In this document: positions 1 to 8,646 of the stretch, one piece after another | Layout: each line of letters starts with the position of its first letter | Numbering within the stretch: position 1 is the first letter of the stretch | DNA from: UBA8199 sp964507045 | GTDB lineage: Bacteria > Verrucomicrobiota > Verrucomicrobiia > Limisphaerales > UBA8199 | Assembly (NCBI GenBank): GCA_964507045.1 | Contig: CAZDOO010000040.1 | Location: 1 to 47,587 of the forward strand | Length of the DNA: 47,587 nucleotides | Direction: 5' to 3' | Translations under genes and position numbers: made by a program | The notes under the pieces: generated by a model | What the model was told of the DNA's origin: nothing | Seen by the model: only the letters and a program-made list of their open reading frames with translations | Databases searched by the model: none

Positions 1-97
1 GCCGGCGTGCTGACCTCGCTGCCAGACGCCGGCAGGGATGCCGGCGCTCCCGGGGGTTCATGCGGAAAGGGACGGGCGGACAACCCGCCACTGGCAC

Positions 98-2149
98 TCA
101 ATCGCGCTTCTGGGGGGCGCTGTCGGCGGGTGACTTGGCCGCGCGCTCCACGGCCCATGCCGCCGCCGCCGGGTCCAACTGGCGGGCTTGCTCTTCCAGC
201 GCCTCCGCACGCCGGGTATCACCCCGCCGCCGTTCAATGACGGACCGGGCGGCGAGCGTCGCGGCGCGAGGTGTTCGCTGCAGTCTCTCAAGCTGATCCA
301 GTGTCACCGTGGCGTCATCCAGTTGCCCGGCGCGGACTTGAATGAACGCGATTCCAAGCAGGGCCGACGTGCTCGGCGGCTGGCATTCGGCGGCCCGGCG
401 ATAAGCGCGCAGCGCGGCCGCCGGGTCGCCCAGCGCTTCCAACGTGGCGCCGAGGTTGTTCCAGGCGCCCGGCTCGCCCGGGGTGAGTTTCAACATCTTA
501 ATGTAAGTCTCCCGAGCAGATTCCAGGCGGCCAAGGGCGAACTGAACATTGCCCAGTTGATGCAGCGCGACCGCATCGCCCGGGTCTAGTTCGACACCGC
601 GATTGGCGTCGTCCAGAGCCTCGTGAAAATGTCCCTTCGCATACCATGCCAGCGAGCGAAAGAGATAATCCCGTGCGAAGTTTGGAAGCTGCGCCCCAAA
701 CCAATTGGGCAGGGAAACTGCCGCCATCAGCCCCGCACCCGCCAGCACGCCCAACAAACCGCGCCACCGGCGCCGGCGAATCATCTCGAGGCCGACCAGC
801 AGGCCGCCGCCAGCCACCGCCGCCAGAACCGGCCAGACGGGATACCGGTAACGGTCGCAGATGAAGAAAGCGACGTTTCCGGCGGAATAGAGTCCGGCAT
901 AGAGCAGCAGGATAAACAGCGCGTCGCGCCGCCCCCATCTTGCCGCCGCCCAAAGCCCGGCGGGCGCCAACATCAGCAACACCACCCAGCGGACCGGCAG
1001 CAGCCGAAGCCACATAAACTCCTGCTGGAGAAAAGCAAACGCCTTGTTATTGGGAATCTCCGCGTTCCACAAAGTCAGCCAGCATTTCTTGGCCACCAGA
1101 TGCAGCCAGGCCGCCGGCGCCGCCTGAATTTCCTCTATTGCCCGCCGCGTCCAGAACCTGGAGATGGCCATGGGGTCGGAGTCCGGAATGCGCCCCTGCG
1201 CGCGCATAGCCGTTTCGTATTCCTGCCGCGCCCAGGTCTCGACCGAGTCCTGGTAACGGTCCCCATAAGAAATATATCGCTCCTGCCTGGGGACCATGCC
1301 ATCCGCCGTGCGCTTGTTGCCCAGATACAAGTTCACTCCGCCGGCATTGGGCACCAGGTGAAAATGCTCGGATTGGCGCAGGTTCAGAATGCCCCAGGGA
1401 ATAGCCATCGCCAGGCCGCCGGCCAGCCCGAGCAGGGGCAGCGCCGCCGCCCACTGCCGGAGATGCCACGCCCGCCACACGGCAAACACCGGATACACCG
1501 CCATGAACACGAGAATATTCGCCCGGGCCTGCGCGGCCAGAACGGTCATGGCGCCGCAAGCCGCCCAGATCAGCGCGCCTTTCCATCTTGTGATCTCCGC
1601 CGCGCGCAAATGGAGCCACAGCGCCGCGCAAATGAGAAAGACGTAGCTCGGCTCAATCAATAACTCCCCTTCGAAATAAAGGGGCACCGGCGCCAGCAAA
1701 AACAATGCGCCTCCCGCCACGCCGCAAAGCCGATGGCGGAACAGCCGGGCGCCCAGCAACGCCACCAGCACACCCGTCGCCACGCCCAGGAGATGCTGCA
1801 CCAGCAGGGCCAGCTCCACGCCCCACCCGCCGCCGAGCTGGTACCAGACCGCCAGGAACATCGGATAGAGCAGCGGTCGGAACCCGTGAAGTTCGTGCAA
1901 GTCTTCTCCCGCCACCAGCATCTTGGCCACCGTGTCATAATACACCTGGTCCAGCGTCGGCACCCCGAACGATGGATTGTGCGCGTGTTCAATGTAGAAC
2001 CCGATCCGCACGATCAATCCCAACAGGCTCAGAAGCACCAGCGCTCGATGAAAGCCCGCGACCGAAATGTCCTTGCCGAAAACGGAGCTGCCATTCGCCT
2101 TCGCCGGGTCCGGCAGCGCCGGGTGTGGAGTGGAATCGTCTGGTTTCAT
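98..2149 (-). CDS. Membrane glycosyltransferase (GT39/ArnT-like) with C-terminal TPR domain
   Basis: A 683-residue protein when started at the ATG at 2149; the frame stays open further upstream, but that extension is Arg/Pro-rich and not protein-like. Residues about 30-490 form a multi-spanning membrane domain with an early luminal-type loop containing acidic LDQVYYD, as in PMT/ArnT-family transferases that use polyprenyl-phosphate sugars. Residues about 494-683 are soluble TPR repeats (for example residues following VELDPGDAVALHQLGNVQFA, and a second unit with AWNNLGATLEALGDPAAALRAY). From family knowledge it would glycosylate a lipid or protein on the outer face of the inner membrane; the acceptor cannot be told. 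The ATG overlaps the stop of a possible 56-codon ORF (ATGA), suggesting coupling. The family call is good; the exact substrate is unknown. Confidence 0.75.
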   Translation of the reverse strand: MKPDDSTPHPALPDPAKANGSSVFGKDISVAGFHRALVLLSLLGLIVRIGFYIEHAHNPSFGVPTLDQVYYDTVAKMLVAGEDLHELHGFRPLLYPMFLAVWYQLGGGWGVELALLVQHLLGVATGVLVALLGARLFRHRLCGVAGGALFLLAPVPLYFEGELLIEPSYVFLICAALWLHLRAAEITRWKGALIWAACGAMTVLAAQARANILVFMAVYPVFAVWRAWHLRQWAAALPLLGLAGGLAMAIPWGILNLRQSEHFHLVPNAGGVNLYLGNKRTADGMVPRQERYISYGDRYQDSVETWARQEYETAMRAQGRIPDSDPMAISRFWTRRAIEEIQAAPAAWLHLVAKKCWLTLWNAEIPNNKAFAFLQQEFMWLRLLPVRWVVLLMLAPAGLWAAARWGRRDALFILLLYAGLYSAGNVAFFICDRYRYPVWPVLAAVAGGGLLVGLEMIRRRRWRGLLGVLAGAGLMAAVSLPNWFGAQLPNFARDYLFRSLAWYAKGHFHEALDDANRGVELDPGDAVALHQLGNVQFALGRLESARETYIKMLKLTPGEPGAWNNLGATLEALGDPAAALRAYRRAAECQPPSTSALLGIAFIQVRAGQLDDATVTLDQLERLQRTPRAATLAARSVIERRRGDTRRAEALEEQARQLDPAAAAWAVERAAKSPADSAPQKRD

Positions 2150-2316
2150 GAGCGTGCCGGTGTGGAGTGAGTTGGCAAGGCCGTTGATCTTCTGCGCCGC
2201 AGCCAGCCGGCCAGGTGATCGGCGGCGCCAGCCACCAGGATCACGCCGGGCGCGGGACGGAAAACGCCCGCCGCCGTTGCGTCCCAATCCGGTGGTGGCT
2301 GCGCGGCAGATTCCAT
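2146..2316 (-). CDS. Possible 56-residue leader ORF coupled to the glycosyltransferase
   Basis: A short ORF starting at the ATG at 2316 and ending in TGA that overlaps the next start codon by four bases (ATGA), the usual arrangement for translational coupling. The peptide begins MESAAQPPPDWDATAAGVF, has a short hydrophobic stretch (PGVILVAGAADHLAGWL) and a basic run RRRR. I recognise no family. It may be a real small gene or chance; the overlap geometry is the only argument for it. If it is not real, 2150-2523 is a 374-base divergent intergenic region in which I see no other clear element. Confidence 0.25.
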   Translation of the reverse strand: MESAAQPPPDWDATAAGVFRPAPGVILVAGAADHLAGWLRRRRSTALPTHSTPARS

Positions 2317-2523
2317 GACGCATGCTTCTAGCGCACCGAAAATGCAAAGTAAAGCATCTATCAGGAATCCAGCCCCTCGGGTTGCATCTCGACAGCGCCA
2401 CCGTGGCCGAATCGCGCCAGGCCGGAAGTGGCATAAGACAGGGCCAACCGGGTGCCGACCCGCTGCCGCACCCGGCTCGTTGAACGGCGAGACAAGGAGG
2501 CATAAACGCGGTAGCTTCGTCCT

Positions 2524-3057
2524 ATGAACGAGTCGCTGTTTCCCTCGGGGCCCTGGACCGGGTTCTACAATTACCGCCCGGGCGACCGGCATCGCATGGA
2601 CTTAGCGCTGACGTTCGCCGAGGGCGTCCTGAGCGGCGACGGCGTGGATGATATCGGACGGTTCCTCATCAAGGGCCGCTACGACGCGGCCAGCCGGGAA
2701 TGTTACTGGACCAAGACCTACGTGGGCGCGCACGACGTATTCTACCGCGGCTTTCGCGAGGGCAAAGGCATCTGGGGCACGTGGGAGATCACCATCCAAT
2801 ACCATGGCGGCTTTCACATCTGGCCGCGCGGAGCGGCCGAGGGGGAGGAGCAGGCGGAAAGAGCTGCGGTCGAGGAACCTGTGGATGCCGTGGCCGCGCA
2901 GGAAGTTGCGGCCGGCGGCTGTGAATCAAGCTCTCGGGCCCCGGATTTCGGATTCGAGCTCCGCTCGCCGTGCGGTTCAGGTTTGCAATCCGCGTCTTCC
3001 CCGCTAAGTTGGCTTTGTGGGCAGCAAGTACTCAGCGGCGGCCCATTGGCCGCATGA
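2524..3057 (+). CDS. Conserved hypothetical protein, FIST-gene neighbour
   Basis: A 177-codon ORF starting at ATG 2524. Residues 1 to about 101 look like a compact soluble beta-rich domain (starts MNESLFPSGPWTGFYNY, then CYWTKTYVGAHDVFYRGF and GKGIWGTWEI), rich in aromatic and glycine residues. After HIWPRG (about residue 101) the sequence becomes Ala/Glu-rich and then Ser/Gly/Leu-rich and less protein-like. Its last 41 bases overlap the next gene, so the true product may be about 100 residues with an unconserved tail, or an ancestral stop may have been lost. No named domain was recognised. The adjacent same-strand FIST gene suggests co-expression. Confidence 0.6.
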   Translation: MNESLFPSGPWTGFYNYRPGDRHRMDLALTFAEGVLSGDGVDDIGRFLIKGRYDAASRECYWTKTYVGAHDVFYRGFREGKGIWGTWEITIQYHGGFHIWPRGAAEGEEQAERAAVEEPVDAVAAQEVAAGGCESSSRAPDFGFELRSPCGSGLQSASSPLSWLCGQQVLSGGPLAA

Positions 3058-4210
3058 TTTCAACGAGGCGGGCCTCCAGAAGTGGGCGGAGAGTTTGCGC
3101 GCCCAGTTGGAGGCTCCGCGCGTTTCGTTGGGGCTTGTGTTTATGTCCCCACGGTTCTTCGACCGCGCCCGGCAAGTGCTGGAGATTCTGCGGGTCCATG
3201 CGCGGATTCCGCTGCTGGCGGGCTGTTCGAGCCAGAGCCTGATTGTCGGCGACCATGAGGTGGAGGAACACGCGGGCCTGACCTTGGGCCTCTATGCGCT
3301 GCCGGGCGCCGTGCTGAAAGCAGTCCACTGCACGCAGACGCAGGTCGAAGAAGCCAACGGCCCCGCTTACTGGCATTTGGAAACCGGCATCCAACCCGAC
3401 CAGACCAACGGCTGGCTGGCTTTCATTGATCCGTTTCACCTGGACAGCGAGACTTGGCTCAAGACCTGGAATGAGGCCTACGCGCCGGTGCCGGTCCTGG
3501 GAGGGCTGGCCAGCGGCGAGCCTAACGAGCAGGCGACCCAGGTGTATCTCAACGGCGAGGTGTACGAGGAAGGCGGCGTGGCCATTTCGGTGGGCGGCGC
3601 GGTGCAGCTCGTCGGCGTGACCTCGCAGGGCTGCACCCCCATCGGCCAAACCTGGACCCTGACCAAGGTGGAGCAGAACATCATCCACCAGATCGGCAAC
3701 CGCCCCGCTTACGAGGTGCTGGCCGAGACGTTCAACCAGCTCCCGGCGGACCAACAGAAGACCGCGCGCGGCAATCTCTTCCTCGGGCTGGTCGTCAACG
3801 AATACCTGGAGGACTTCCACCGCGGCGACTTCCTGATTCGCAACCTGCTCGGCGCCGACCCGCGCTCGGGCAGCATCGCCGTCGGGGCGCTGCCGCGCCT
3901 GGGCCAGACGGTTCAGTTCCAGCGCCGTTCGGCGGACGCCGCCGACGAGGACCTGCAGGCACTGCTCACCCGCGCCAAGCAGCAGCTTGGCGACACCCCG
4001 ATCTACGGGGGCTGCTTGTGCAGCTGCAACGGGCGCGGCCAAAGCCTTTTTGGCCGCCCAAACCACGACGCGCAAATGGTCCAGCAGCGGCTCGGGCCGC
4101 TGGGCCTGGCGGGCTTCTTCTGCAACGGTGAAATCGGCCCCGTGGGCCAGCGCAGCTTCCTGCATGGCTACACCGCGTCGCTCGCCCTGTTCGTGAAGAA
4201 GTCAGGCTAG
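3017..4210 (+). CDS. FIST N/C domain signal-transduction protein
   Basis: A 397-residue protein with the two-part FIST architecture. FIST_N covers about residues 20-200 (GLVFMSPRFFD, then LLAGCSSQSLIVGDHEVEEH). FIST_C covers about 215-390 and ends with the diagnostic YGGCLCSCNGRG and GLAGFFCNGEIGPVG segments, then LHGYTASLALF. FIST domains are regarded as small-ligand (probably amino-acid) sensors, often fused or linked to kinases or chemotaxis proteins; here the protein stands alone. The start is GTG at 3017, inside the end of the upstream ORF; no in-frame ATG before the domain fits better. No signal peptide or membrane segment is seen, so it is probably cytoplasmic. No two-component gene lies next to it, so the output partner is unknown. 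Confidence 0.85.
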   Translation: MGSKYSAAAHWPHDFNEAGLQKWAESLRAQLEAPRVSLGLVFMSPRFFDRARQVLEILRVHARIPLLAGCSSQSLIVGDHEVEEHAGLTLGLYALPGAVLKAVHCTQTQVEEANGPAYWHLETGIQPDQTNGWLAFIDPFHLDSETWLKTWNEAYAPVPVLGGLASGEPNEQATQVYLNGEVYEEGGVAISVGGAVQLVGVTSQGCTPIGQTWTLTKVEQNIIHQIGNRPAYEVLAETFNQLPADQQKTARGNLFLGLVVNEYLEDFHRGDFLIRNLLGADPRSGSIAVGALPRLGQTVQFQRRSADAADEDLQALLTRAKQQLGDTPIYGGCLCSCNGRGQSLFGRPNHDAQMVQQRLGPLGLAGFFCNGEIGPVGQRSFLHGYTASLALFVKKSG

Positions 4211-4309
4211 TTAGCCCGCTCAAATACCAGCCGCCAACGTGTGGAGGCTGTGACTATTCCCGGGGCGCGAAAAGATTAGTTCCCGCAACCGCTTCTTGGC
4301 TCCACAAGC

Positions 4310-4338
4310 TTGACGCATTCCGAACCGGCCCCCAGGAT
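4310..4338 (+). promoter_or_regulatory. Weak candidate sigma-70 promoter of the phosphoesterase/PQQ gene
   Basis: TTGACG at 4310-4315 (5 of 6 to the -35 consensus) is followed after 17 bases by CAGGAT at 4333-4338 (only 3 of 6). The start codon is at 4345, which would leave almost no leader. It is the best match in the 134-base gap after the FIST gene and may be chance. Confidence 0.2.
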
Positions 4339-4344
4339 TCGCCG

Positions 4345-6489
4345 ATGAACTATTTCGAGAAGCATCGGCCTTTCGTTCGCGCAGCGCTGGCAACACTGCT
4401 CTGGGTGGCGGCAGTCGCGCCCGGTAACGGGGCAGAGCGGGCTGTTGCGGTCCCAGACTTCACCTTCATCCAGGTGAGCGATCTCCACACCCCAAGGCCG
4501 GAGAGCAAAGCCACCATCTCCCGGATTGCGGGACTGGGAGCCATTAACCTGGCGCCGTTCGGCCTCCAGGCGCCCAAGCCCGCCTTCGTGATCGCGACCG
4601 GCGACATGAATGAGTTTGGCGGCGGCGAAGGATCGTGGGCGGAATACCTGTCTTACTGGAAGGGATGCCCGATCCCGGTCTATCACCAGCTCGGCAATCA
4701 CGACAACACGTGGCGCGCCAACCTCAAGTCGCTGCGCGATTTGGGTCTGGGTCCCTGCTACTCGTTCGACAAATTGGGCTGCCACTTCGTGGGCCTGATG
4801 ACCCCCACCCTCCAGGACCCGCGGCCATCGGTGGGTGAAGAGGAGATCATCTGGCTCAAGCAGGATCTCGCGAAGGTCGGAGCCCGCACGCCGCTGTTCG
4901 TATTCTTCCATCATCCCCTGCCGGGGACGGAGTTCGCCAGCCGCTACGACTACGACCGGCTGCTGGATGTCCTGCACCAGCATAACACGGTGCTGATGCT
5001 GGCCGGCCATTCTCATGGGCACGTGCACCGCAGCGTTGACGGCATAGACCAGACTACCGGCGGCTCGACCTTCGGACCCAACTCGGGCTTTGCCGTCATC
5101 TCGGTCAAGGACGGCGTGCTGCGTGAGGCTTACTGGAAAGCGGGCGACCCGGCGCCCGGCCTGAAGCTGCTGGAGAAGCCGATTCCGGCGCAGACATCGT
5201 TTCCCGAGGTCGAAATTGACGCCCCCGCCTTCCGGGCTTCGGGCGGCAGCACGCTGGCCATCGCGGCGCGCCTGTCCGGGCCGGTGGCGGTCGAGAGGGC
5301 CACCTTCACGGTGGACGACGAGTTGAATGGCGAACTGAAGCTCTCCGGCCAGGCGCCGGCCTGGACCGCCTCCGGCAGCGCGGACCTGAGCAAGCTGCTG
5401 CCCGGGGCGCATTACCTGCGGGTGGATTTCGTCAAGGGTGTGGCGCACTACACGCGCAGCACGCAGTTCTTCTGCGAGCCCGCGCGCCAGGCGACGGCCT
5501 GGCGGGCTTACCTGGGCGCGTCCAGTAAGGTGACTCCCGCCATCGCGGGCACGACCCTCTATGTGGGAGCCAATGACGGCAAGCTGCGCGCCTTCAACGC
5601 CGCCACCGGCGCCGCGCTGTGGACGGCCGACACGGGTGCCGAGATACTGGCCGAGCCACTGGTGGCCGATGGGAAGGTTTTTAGCGCCAACGGCCTCGGG
5701 ACCGTTGCCGCCTACACCACAGCCGGCGCGAAAGTGTGGTCGTTCACCGCGGGCGATGCGGTTTACTCCTCGCCCGTCCTGGCCGACGGCAAGGTGATTT
5801 TCGGCTGCAACAACGGCTGGCTCTACGCCCTGGACGCGGCCACGGGCACTCCCGCCTGGACCAACAAAGCCGCCACTTACGCTATCGAGTCCAAACCCTG
5901 TGTCTGGAACGGCAAGGTTTACTTCGGGGCCTGGGACCAGTATGTCCGCTGCGTGAACGCCCGGGACGGCAAGCTCGTCTGGCAGCAAGTCGGCGAAGGC
6001 TCCCGCGTCGCCAAGGGCGCCAAGCGCTATTACAGCCCGGCCGACGCCATGCCGGTCGTCGCCGAGGGCAAGCTGATGATCGCCGACCGCAACATGATGC
6101 TGTCCATCCTCAATGCCGAGACCGGTGAACCCGTCGGCTCGATGAAGGGAGTCTCGGCGACCGGCCTCTCCGAAGACAGCAAGTCCGTCTATCTGCGCAA
6201 AACCAATGGCGACCTGGCGAAAATTGACAGCTCCGGCAAGGAACTATGGCGCGCGGCGGCTTCCCTTAATGCCCTCCCCACCGCGCCGACTGAGAAGAAC
6301 GGTGTTGTCTATGTGTGCAGCGCCAAGGGCATGGTCTCAGCCCTCGCAGCGGACACCGGCAAGCCCCTCTGGCAGTACCAGGCCTCGCCCCAGCTTTACG
6401 TCATGTGCTCGGTGGCCTGCGACGGCACCAATGCCTACCTGACGTCCTTTGACGGCAGCCTGACAGCGATCAAGTGCCGCACGCAGTGA
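4345..6489 (+). CDS. Exported metallophosphoesterase fused to a PQQ-type beta-propeller
   Basis: A 714-residue protein with a signal peptide (residues 1 to about 29, hydrophobic ALATLLWVAAVAPGNGA). Residues about 38-270 are a calcineurin-like phosphoesterase with the full metal-ligand set: D46/H48 (VSDLH), the Asp of ATGDMNE near residue 86, N118-H119 (GNHDN), FFHHPLPG, and H222/H224 (GHSHGH). A beta-sandwich linker follows at about 280-385. Residues about 390-714 form a PQQ/YVTN-like propeller with repeated G-x-LYALDAATGTPAW-type blades. It probably acts in the periplasm or at the cell surface as a phosphohydrolase, the propeller serving as a binding or scaffold domain; quinone binding cannot be claimed. 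It is monocistronic by position. Such fusions occur in Verrucomicrobiota and Planctomycetota; the substrate is unknown. Confidence 0.85.
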   Translation: MNYFEKHRPFVRAALATLLWVAAVAPGNGAERAVAVPDFTFIQVSDLHTPRPESKATISRIAGLGAINLAPFGLQAPKPAFVIATGDMNEFGGGEGSWAEYLSYWKGCPIPVYHQLGNHDNTWRANLKSLRDLGLGPCYSFDKLGCHFVGLMTPTLQDPRPSVGEEEIIWLKQDLAKVGARTPLFVFFHHPLPGTEFASRYDYDRLLDVLHQHNTVLMLAGHSHGHVHRSVDGIDQTTGGSTFGPNSGFAVISVKDGVLREAYWKAGDPAPGLKLLEKPIPAQTSFPEVEIDAPAFRASGGSTLAIAARLSGPVAVERATFTVDDELNGELKLSGQAPAWTASGSADLSKLLPGAHYLRVDFVKGVAHYTRSTQFFCEPARQATAWRAYLGASSKVTPAIAGTTLYVGANDGKLRAFNAATGAALWTADTGAEILAEPLVADGKVFSANGLGTVAAYTTAGAKVWSFTAGDAVYSSPVLADGKVIFGCNNGWLYALDAATGTPAWTNKAATYAIESKPCVWNGKVYFGAWDQYVRCVNARDGKLVWQQVGEGSRVAKGAKRYYSPADAMPVVAEGKLMIADRNMMLSILNAETGEPVGSMKGVSATGLSEDSKSVYLRKTNGDLAKIDSSGKELWRAAASLNALPTAPTEKNGVVYVCSAKGMVSALAADTGKPLWQYQASPQLYVMCSVACDGTNAYLTSFDGSLTAIKCRTQ

Positions 6490-6773
6490 CCGGCACGACA
6501 CTTTCACTCCCCAGAATTCGTTCGGACATTAAGGGAGACGGGGGCAGACCGCGATGAAGCAGCCCGCGGTTGCTCTCCACTCCGCCTCACGGCGACGCAG
6601 TGAGGGTTCGACACCACACGGTTCCACCTCGACATGGATTCACCCATCTCGCCGACGCAGTTCTACGAAGTCAAGCGGCTGCCGTAGCGCGCGGCAGGCA
6701 GCGGAAGTCAGCCTCGGGCCGGGTCTCCCATGGCCCCTTGCATTCTCTTGATGGCGGGAAAACCGGACGCCTT
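6490..6773. other. Intergenic region, no supported gene
   Basis: A 284-base gap between the phosphoesterase and the convergent hicA. Short ORFs here are Ser/Arg-rich in all frames and show no family. The only structure noticed is a small hairpin near 6677-6695 (CTGCCG / CGGCAG), too short and lacking a T-tract to call a terminator. Confidence 0.4.
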
Positions 6774-7013
6774 TCAAGCATTCTGATAAGCCCGCAAGAA
6801 GTCTTCGCGGCTGACGCCAGACTGCCGGCAAAGAGTGCGGAGCGTCGCGCCGTTTATGTGGGGGTGGTTGGGCATGGTGAGCGGAGTGCGGGTGCCATCG
6901 GCATTCTGACGCAGCATGGAGATGTGTTCCCGCTCTCGCACCATTTCAAACCCCAAAGCTCGCAACGCCGCCACCACCTTGGCTTTGGGAGCGTCAACCG
7001 GGAACTTAAGCAT
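6774..7013 (-). CDS. hicA: HicA-family mRNA interferase toxin
   Basis: A 79-residue protein of the HicA/YcfA-like double-stranded-RNA-binding fold. The N-terminal helix (KVVAALRALGFEMVRE) is followed by the conserved His at residue 30 in REREHISMLR, then PLTMPNHPHINGATLRTLCRQSG, matching the family pattern with its HP/HxE-type turn and C-terminal helix. HicA toxins cleave mRNA and are neutralised by HicB. The start at 7013 lies nine bases after the hicB stop, so the two are co-transcribed. Length (about 60-80 residues) is normal and nothing is missing from the visible motif, so the toxin is probably intact. Confidence 0.85.
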   Translation of the reverse strand: MLKFPVDAPKAKVVAALRALGFEMVREREHISMLRQNADGTRTPLTMPNHPHINGATLRTLCRQSGVSREDFLRAYQNA

Positions 7014-7022
7014 GCCAGGTGG

Positions 7023-7232
7023 CTAAACGGCGGCTTCAGCGACAAAGGCATCCAGCGCTGGGCTTTCGGATTCCAACGCTTCGCGGCCAAAAGTCTCGAT
7101 GTGGAAACGGATGGCGCTTTGAACATCGCGCAGGGCCTCTTCGAAGGTGGTTCCTTGTCCCACCACGACGCCTTGGACGCCGGCCGGATAGCCCACGTAG
7201 CCCTCAGGATGCTTCTCGATAATGATCTTCAT
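7023..7232 (-). CDS. hicB: HicB-family antitoxin
   Basis: A 69-residue protein started at the ATG at 7232 (MKIIIEKHPEGYVGYPAG); a six-codon longer form is possible. The sequence is the short HicB partial-RNase-H fold: a beta-strand, the PEGYVGYPAGVQGVVVGQGTT hairpin, and the helix FEEALRDVQSAIRFHIETFG. It lacks the C-terminal DNA-binding extension of longer HicBs, so autoregulation would need another mechanism. Here the antitoxin gene is promoter-proximal and the toxin distal, the order seen in many short HicB systems, opposite to E. coli hicAB. It is divergent from ribBA, with 166 bases between the two starts. Confidence 0.85.
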   Translation of the reverse strand: MKIIIEKHPEGYVGYPAGVQGVVVGQGTTFEEALRDVQSAIRFHIETFGREALESESPALDAFVAEAAV

Positions 7233-7398
7233 GCACCCTAACACTGCCACGCGAAGCGGATGGCTTCAAGGTTCAATTCCGGCGTGCGGCAGGCCGCAGA
7301 AGCCAGCAGCAGGCCGCGCTTGCCCCGGCCCTTTTCATTGAGCAAGAAGCTTTTGGAGCTGGCAATTATGGCGCAGACCGGTAGCTTCCAGCTGGTAT

Positions 7399-8598
7399 AT
7401 GACGCAACAGTTTCATTCCATCGAATCCGTCGCGGCCGACCTGCGGCGCGGCAAGATGGTGATTGTGACCGATGACGCCGACCGCGAGAACGAAGGCGAC
7501 CTGATCATGGCGGGGCAATTCGTGACCCCGGCGGCAGTGAATTTCATGGCCAAACACGGGCGCGGCCTCATCTGCGTGCCCACGACCTCGGAACGGCTGC
7601 AACAACTGGGCATCGAACGGATGGTGCGTCAGAACCGCGATTCCTTCAAAACCGATTTCCAGGTCTCCGTGGATGCCGCCCGCGGCATCACCACCGGCAT
7701 CAGCGCCGGCGACCGGGCGGAGACAATCCGCATCATGGCCGAGCCGACGGCGGTGCCGGAGGACCTGGTGCAACCGGGGCACGTGTTCCCGCTGCGGGCG
7801 CGCCCGGGCGGGGTGCTGCAACGCGCCGGCCACACCGAGGCGGCCGTGGACCTGGTGCAGCTCGCCGGCTGCCGGCGCATCGGCGTGATCTGCGAGATCA
7901 TGAACGACGACGGCACGATGGCCCGCCTGCCCGCGCTGCTGAAATTCGCGCGCAAGCATCGCCTGAAGATCTGCTCCATTGCCGACCTCATCCAGTTCCG
8001 GCGCGCCCGCGAGAAGCTCGTCGAGCGCGTCGAGGTGGTGAAACTGCCGACCGAATACGGAGACTTCGACTTGTATCTCTACCGGTCGAAGCTCGATGGA
8101 CGGGATCACCTGGCGCTGGTCTGCGGGGAAGTGGCCGGCAAACGCAATGTGCTGGTGCGCGTTCACAGCGAGTGTCTGACGGGCGACGTGTTTGGCTCGC
8201 GCCGGTGCGATTGCGGGCCGCAGTTGCACCGGGCCATGCAGCAGGTGGCGCAAGCGGGCTGCGGCGTGGTGGTTTACATGCGCCAGGAGGGCCGCGGCAT
8301 TGGCCTCGCGCCCAAGATCAAGGCCTACAAACTGCAGGAGCAGGGCTACGACACCGTGGAGGCCAACCAGAAGCTGGGCTTCGACATGGACCTGCGCGAG
8401 TACGGGATGGGCGCGCAAATCCTGGCGGACCTGGGCCTTAAGAAGATCCGGCTGCTGACGAACAACCCGCGCAAGATCGTGGGCCTGGAAGGCTACGGGC
8501 TGGAGATCGTGGAACAGGTGCCAATCAAGGTGAAGCCCAACCCGCACAACGAGCGATATCTCAGAACCAAGCGCGAGAAGCTGGGGCACTTGCTGTAG
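7399..8598 (+). CDS. ribBA: Bifunctional DHBP synthase / GTP cyclohydrolase II
   Basis: A 399-residue fusion that supplies both precursors of riboflavin. Residues 1 to about 205 are 3,4-dihydroxy-2-butanone-4-phosphate synthase, with the acidic active-site segment DDADRENEGDLI and GHTEAAVDL. Residues about 210-399 are GTP cyclohydrolase II, with zinc ligands C259, C270 and C272 (HSECLTGDVFGSRRCDCG), RQEGRGIGL and LLTNNPRKIVGLEGYG. Length is normal for the fusion and all visible catalytic motifs are present in both halves. ribH follows after 48 bases, so the pair is probably one transcript. The upstream region shows no recognisable FMN riboswitch. Confidence 0.96.
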   Translation: MTQQFHSIESVAADLRRGKMVIVTDDADRENEGDLIMAGQFVTPAAVNFMAKHGRGLICVPTTSERLQQLGIERMVRQNRDSFKTDFQVSVDAARGITTGISAGDRAETIRIMAEPTAVPEDLVQPGHVFPLRARPGGVLQRAGHTEAAVDLVQLAGCRRIGVICEIMNDDGTMARLPALLKFARKHRLKICSIADLIQFRRAREKLVERVEVVKLPTEYGDFDLYLYRSKLDGRDHLALVCGEVAGKRNVLVRVHSECLTGDVFGSRRCDCGPQLHRAMQQVAQAGCGVVVYMRQEGRGIGLAPKIKAYKLQEQGYDTVEANQKLGFDMDLREYGMGAQILADLGLKKIRLLTNNPRKIVGLEGYGLEIVEQVPIKVKPNPHNERYLRTKREKLGHLL

Positions 8599-8646
8599 GC
8601 AGCACGGGAGGGTTGGAGTGGTGGAGAAATGGAGTGTTGAAACGAT

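Noticed and set aside
4276..5988. 570-codon minus-strand ORF
   Set aside because: It is the antisense shadow of the phosphoesterase/propeller gene; composition is Arg/Gly/Val-rich with no domain.
6554..6751. 65-codon ORF after the phosphoesterase gene
   Set aside because: Ser/Arg-rich in every frame with no recognisable domain and no start signal.
7255..7285. tRNA-like T-loop GGTTCAATTCC
   Set aside because: The flanking bases do not form the five-base-pair T-stem, and no acceptor stem or anticodon arm can be folded around it.
7251..7398. FMN riboswitch upstream of ribBA
   Set aside because: The expected conserved RFN-element blocks are not present in the 148 bases; only GC-rich sequence is seen.
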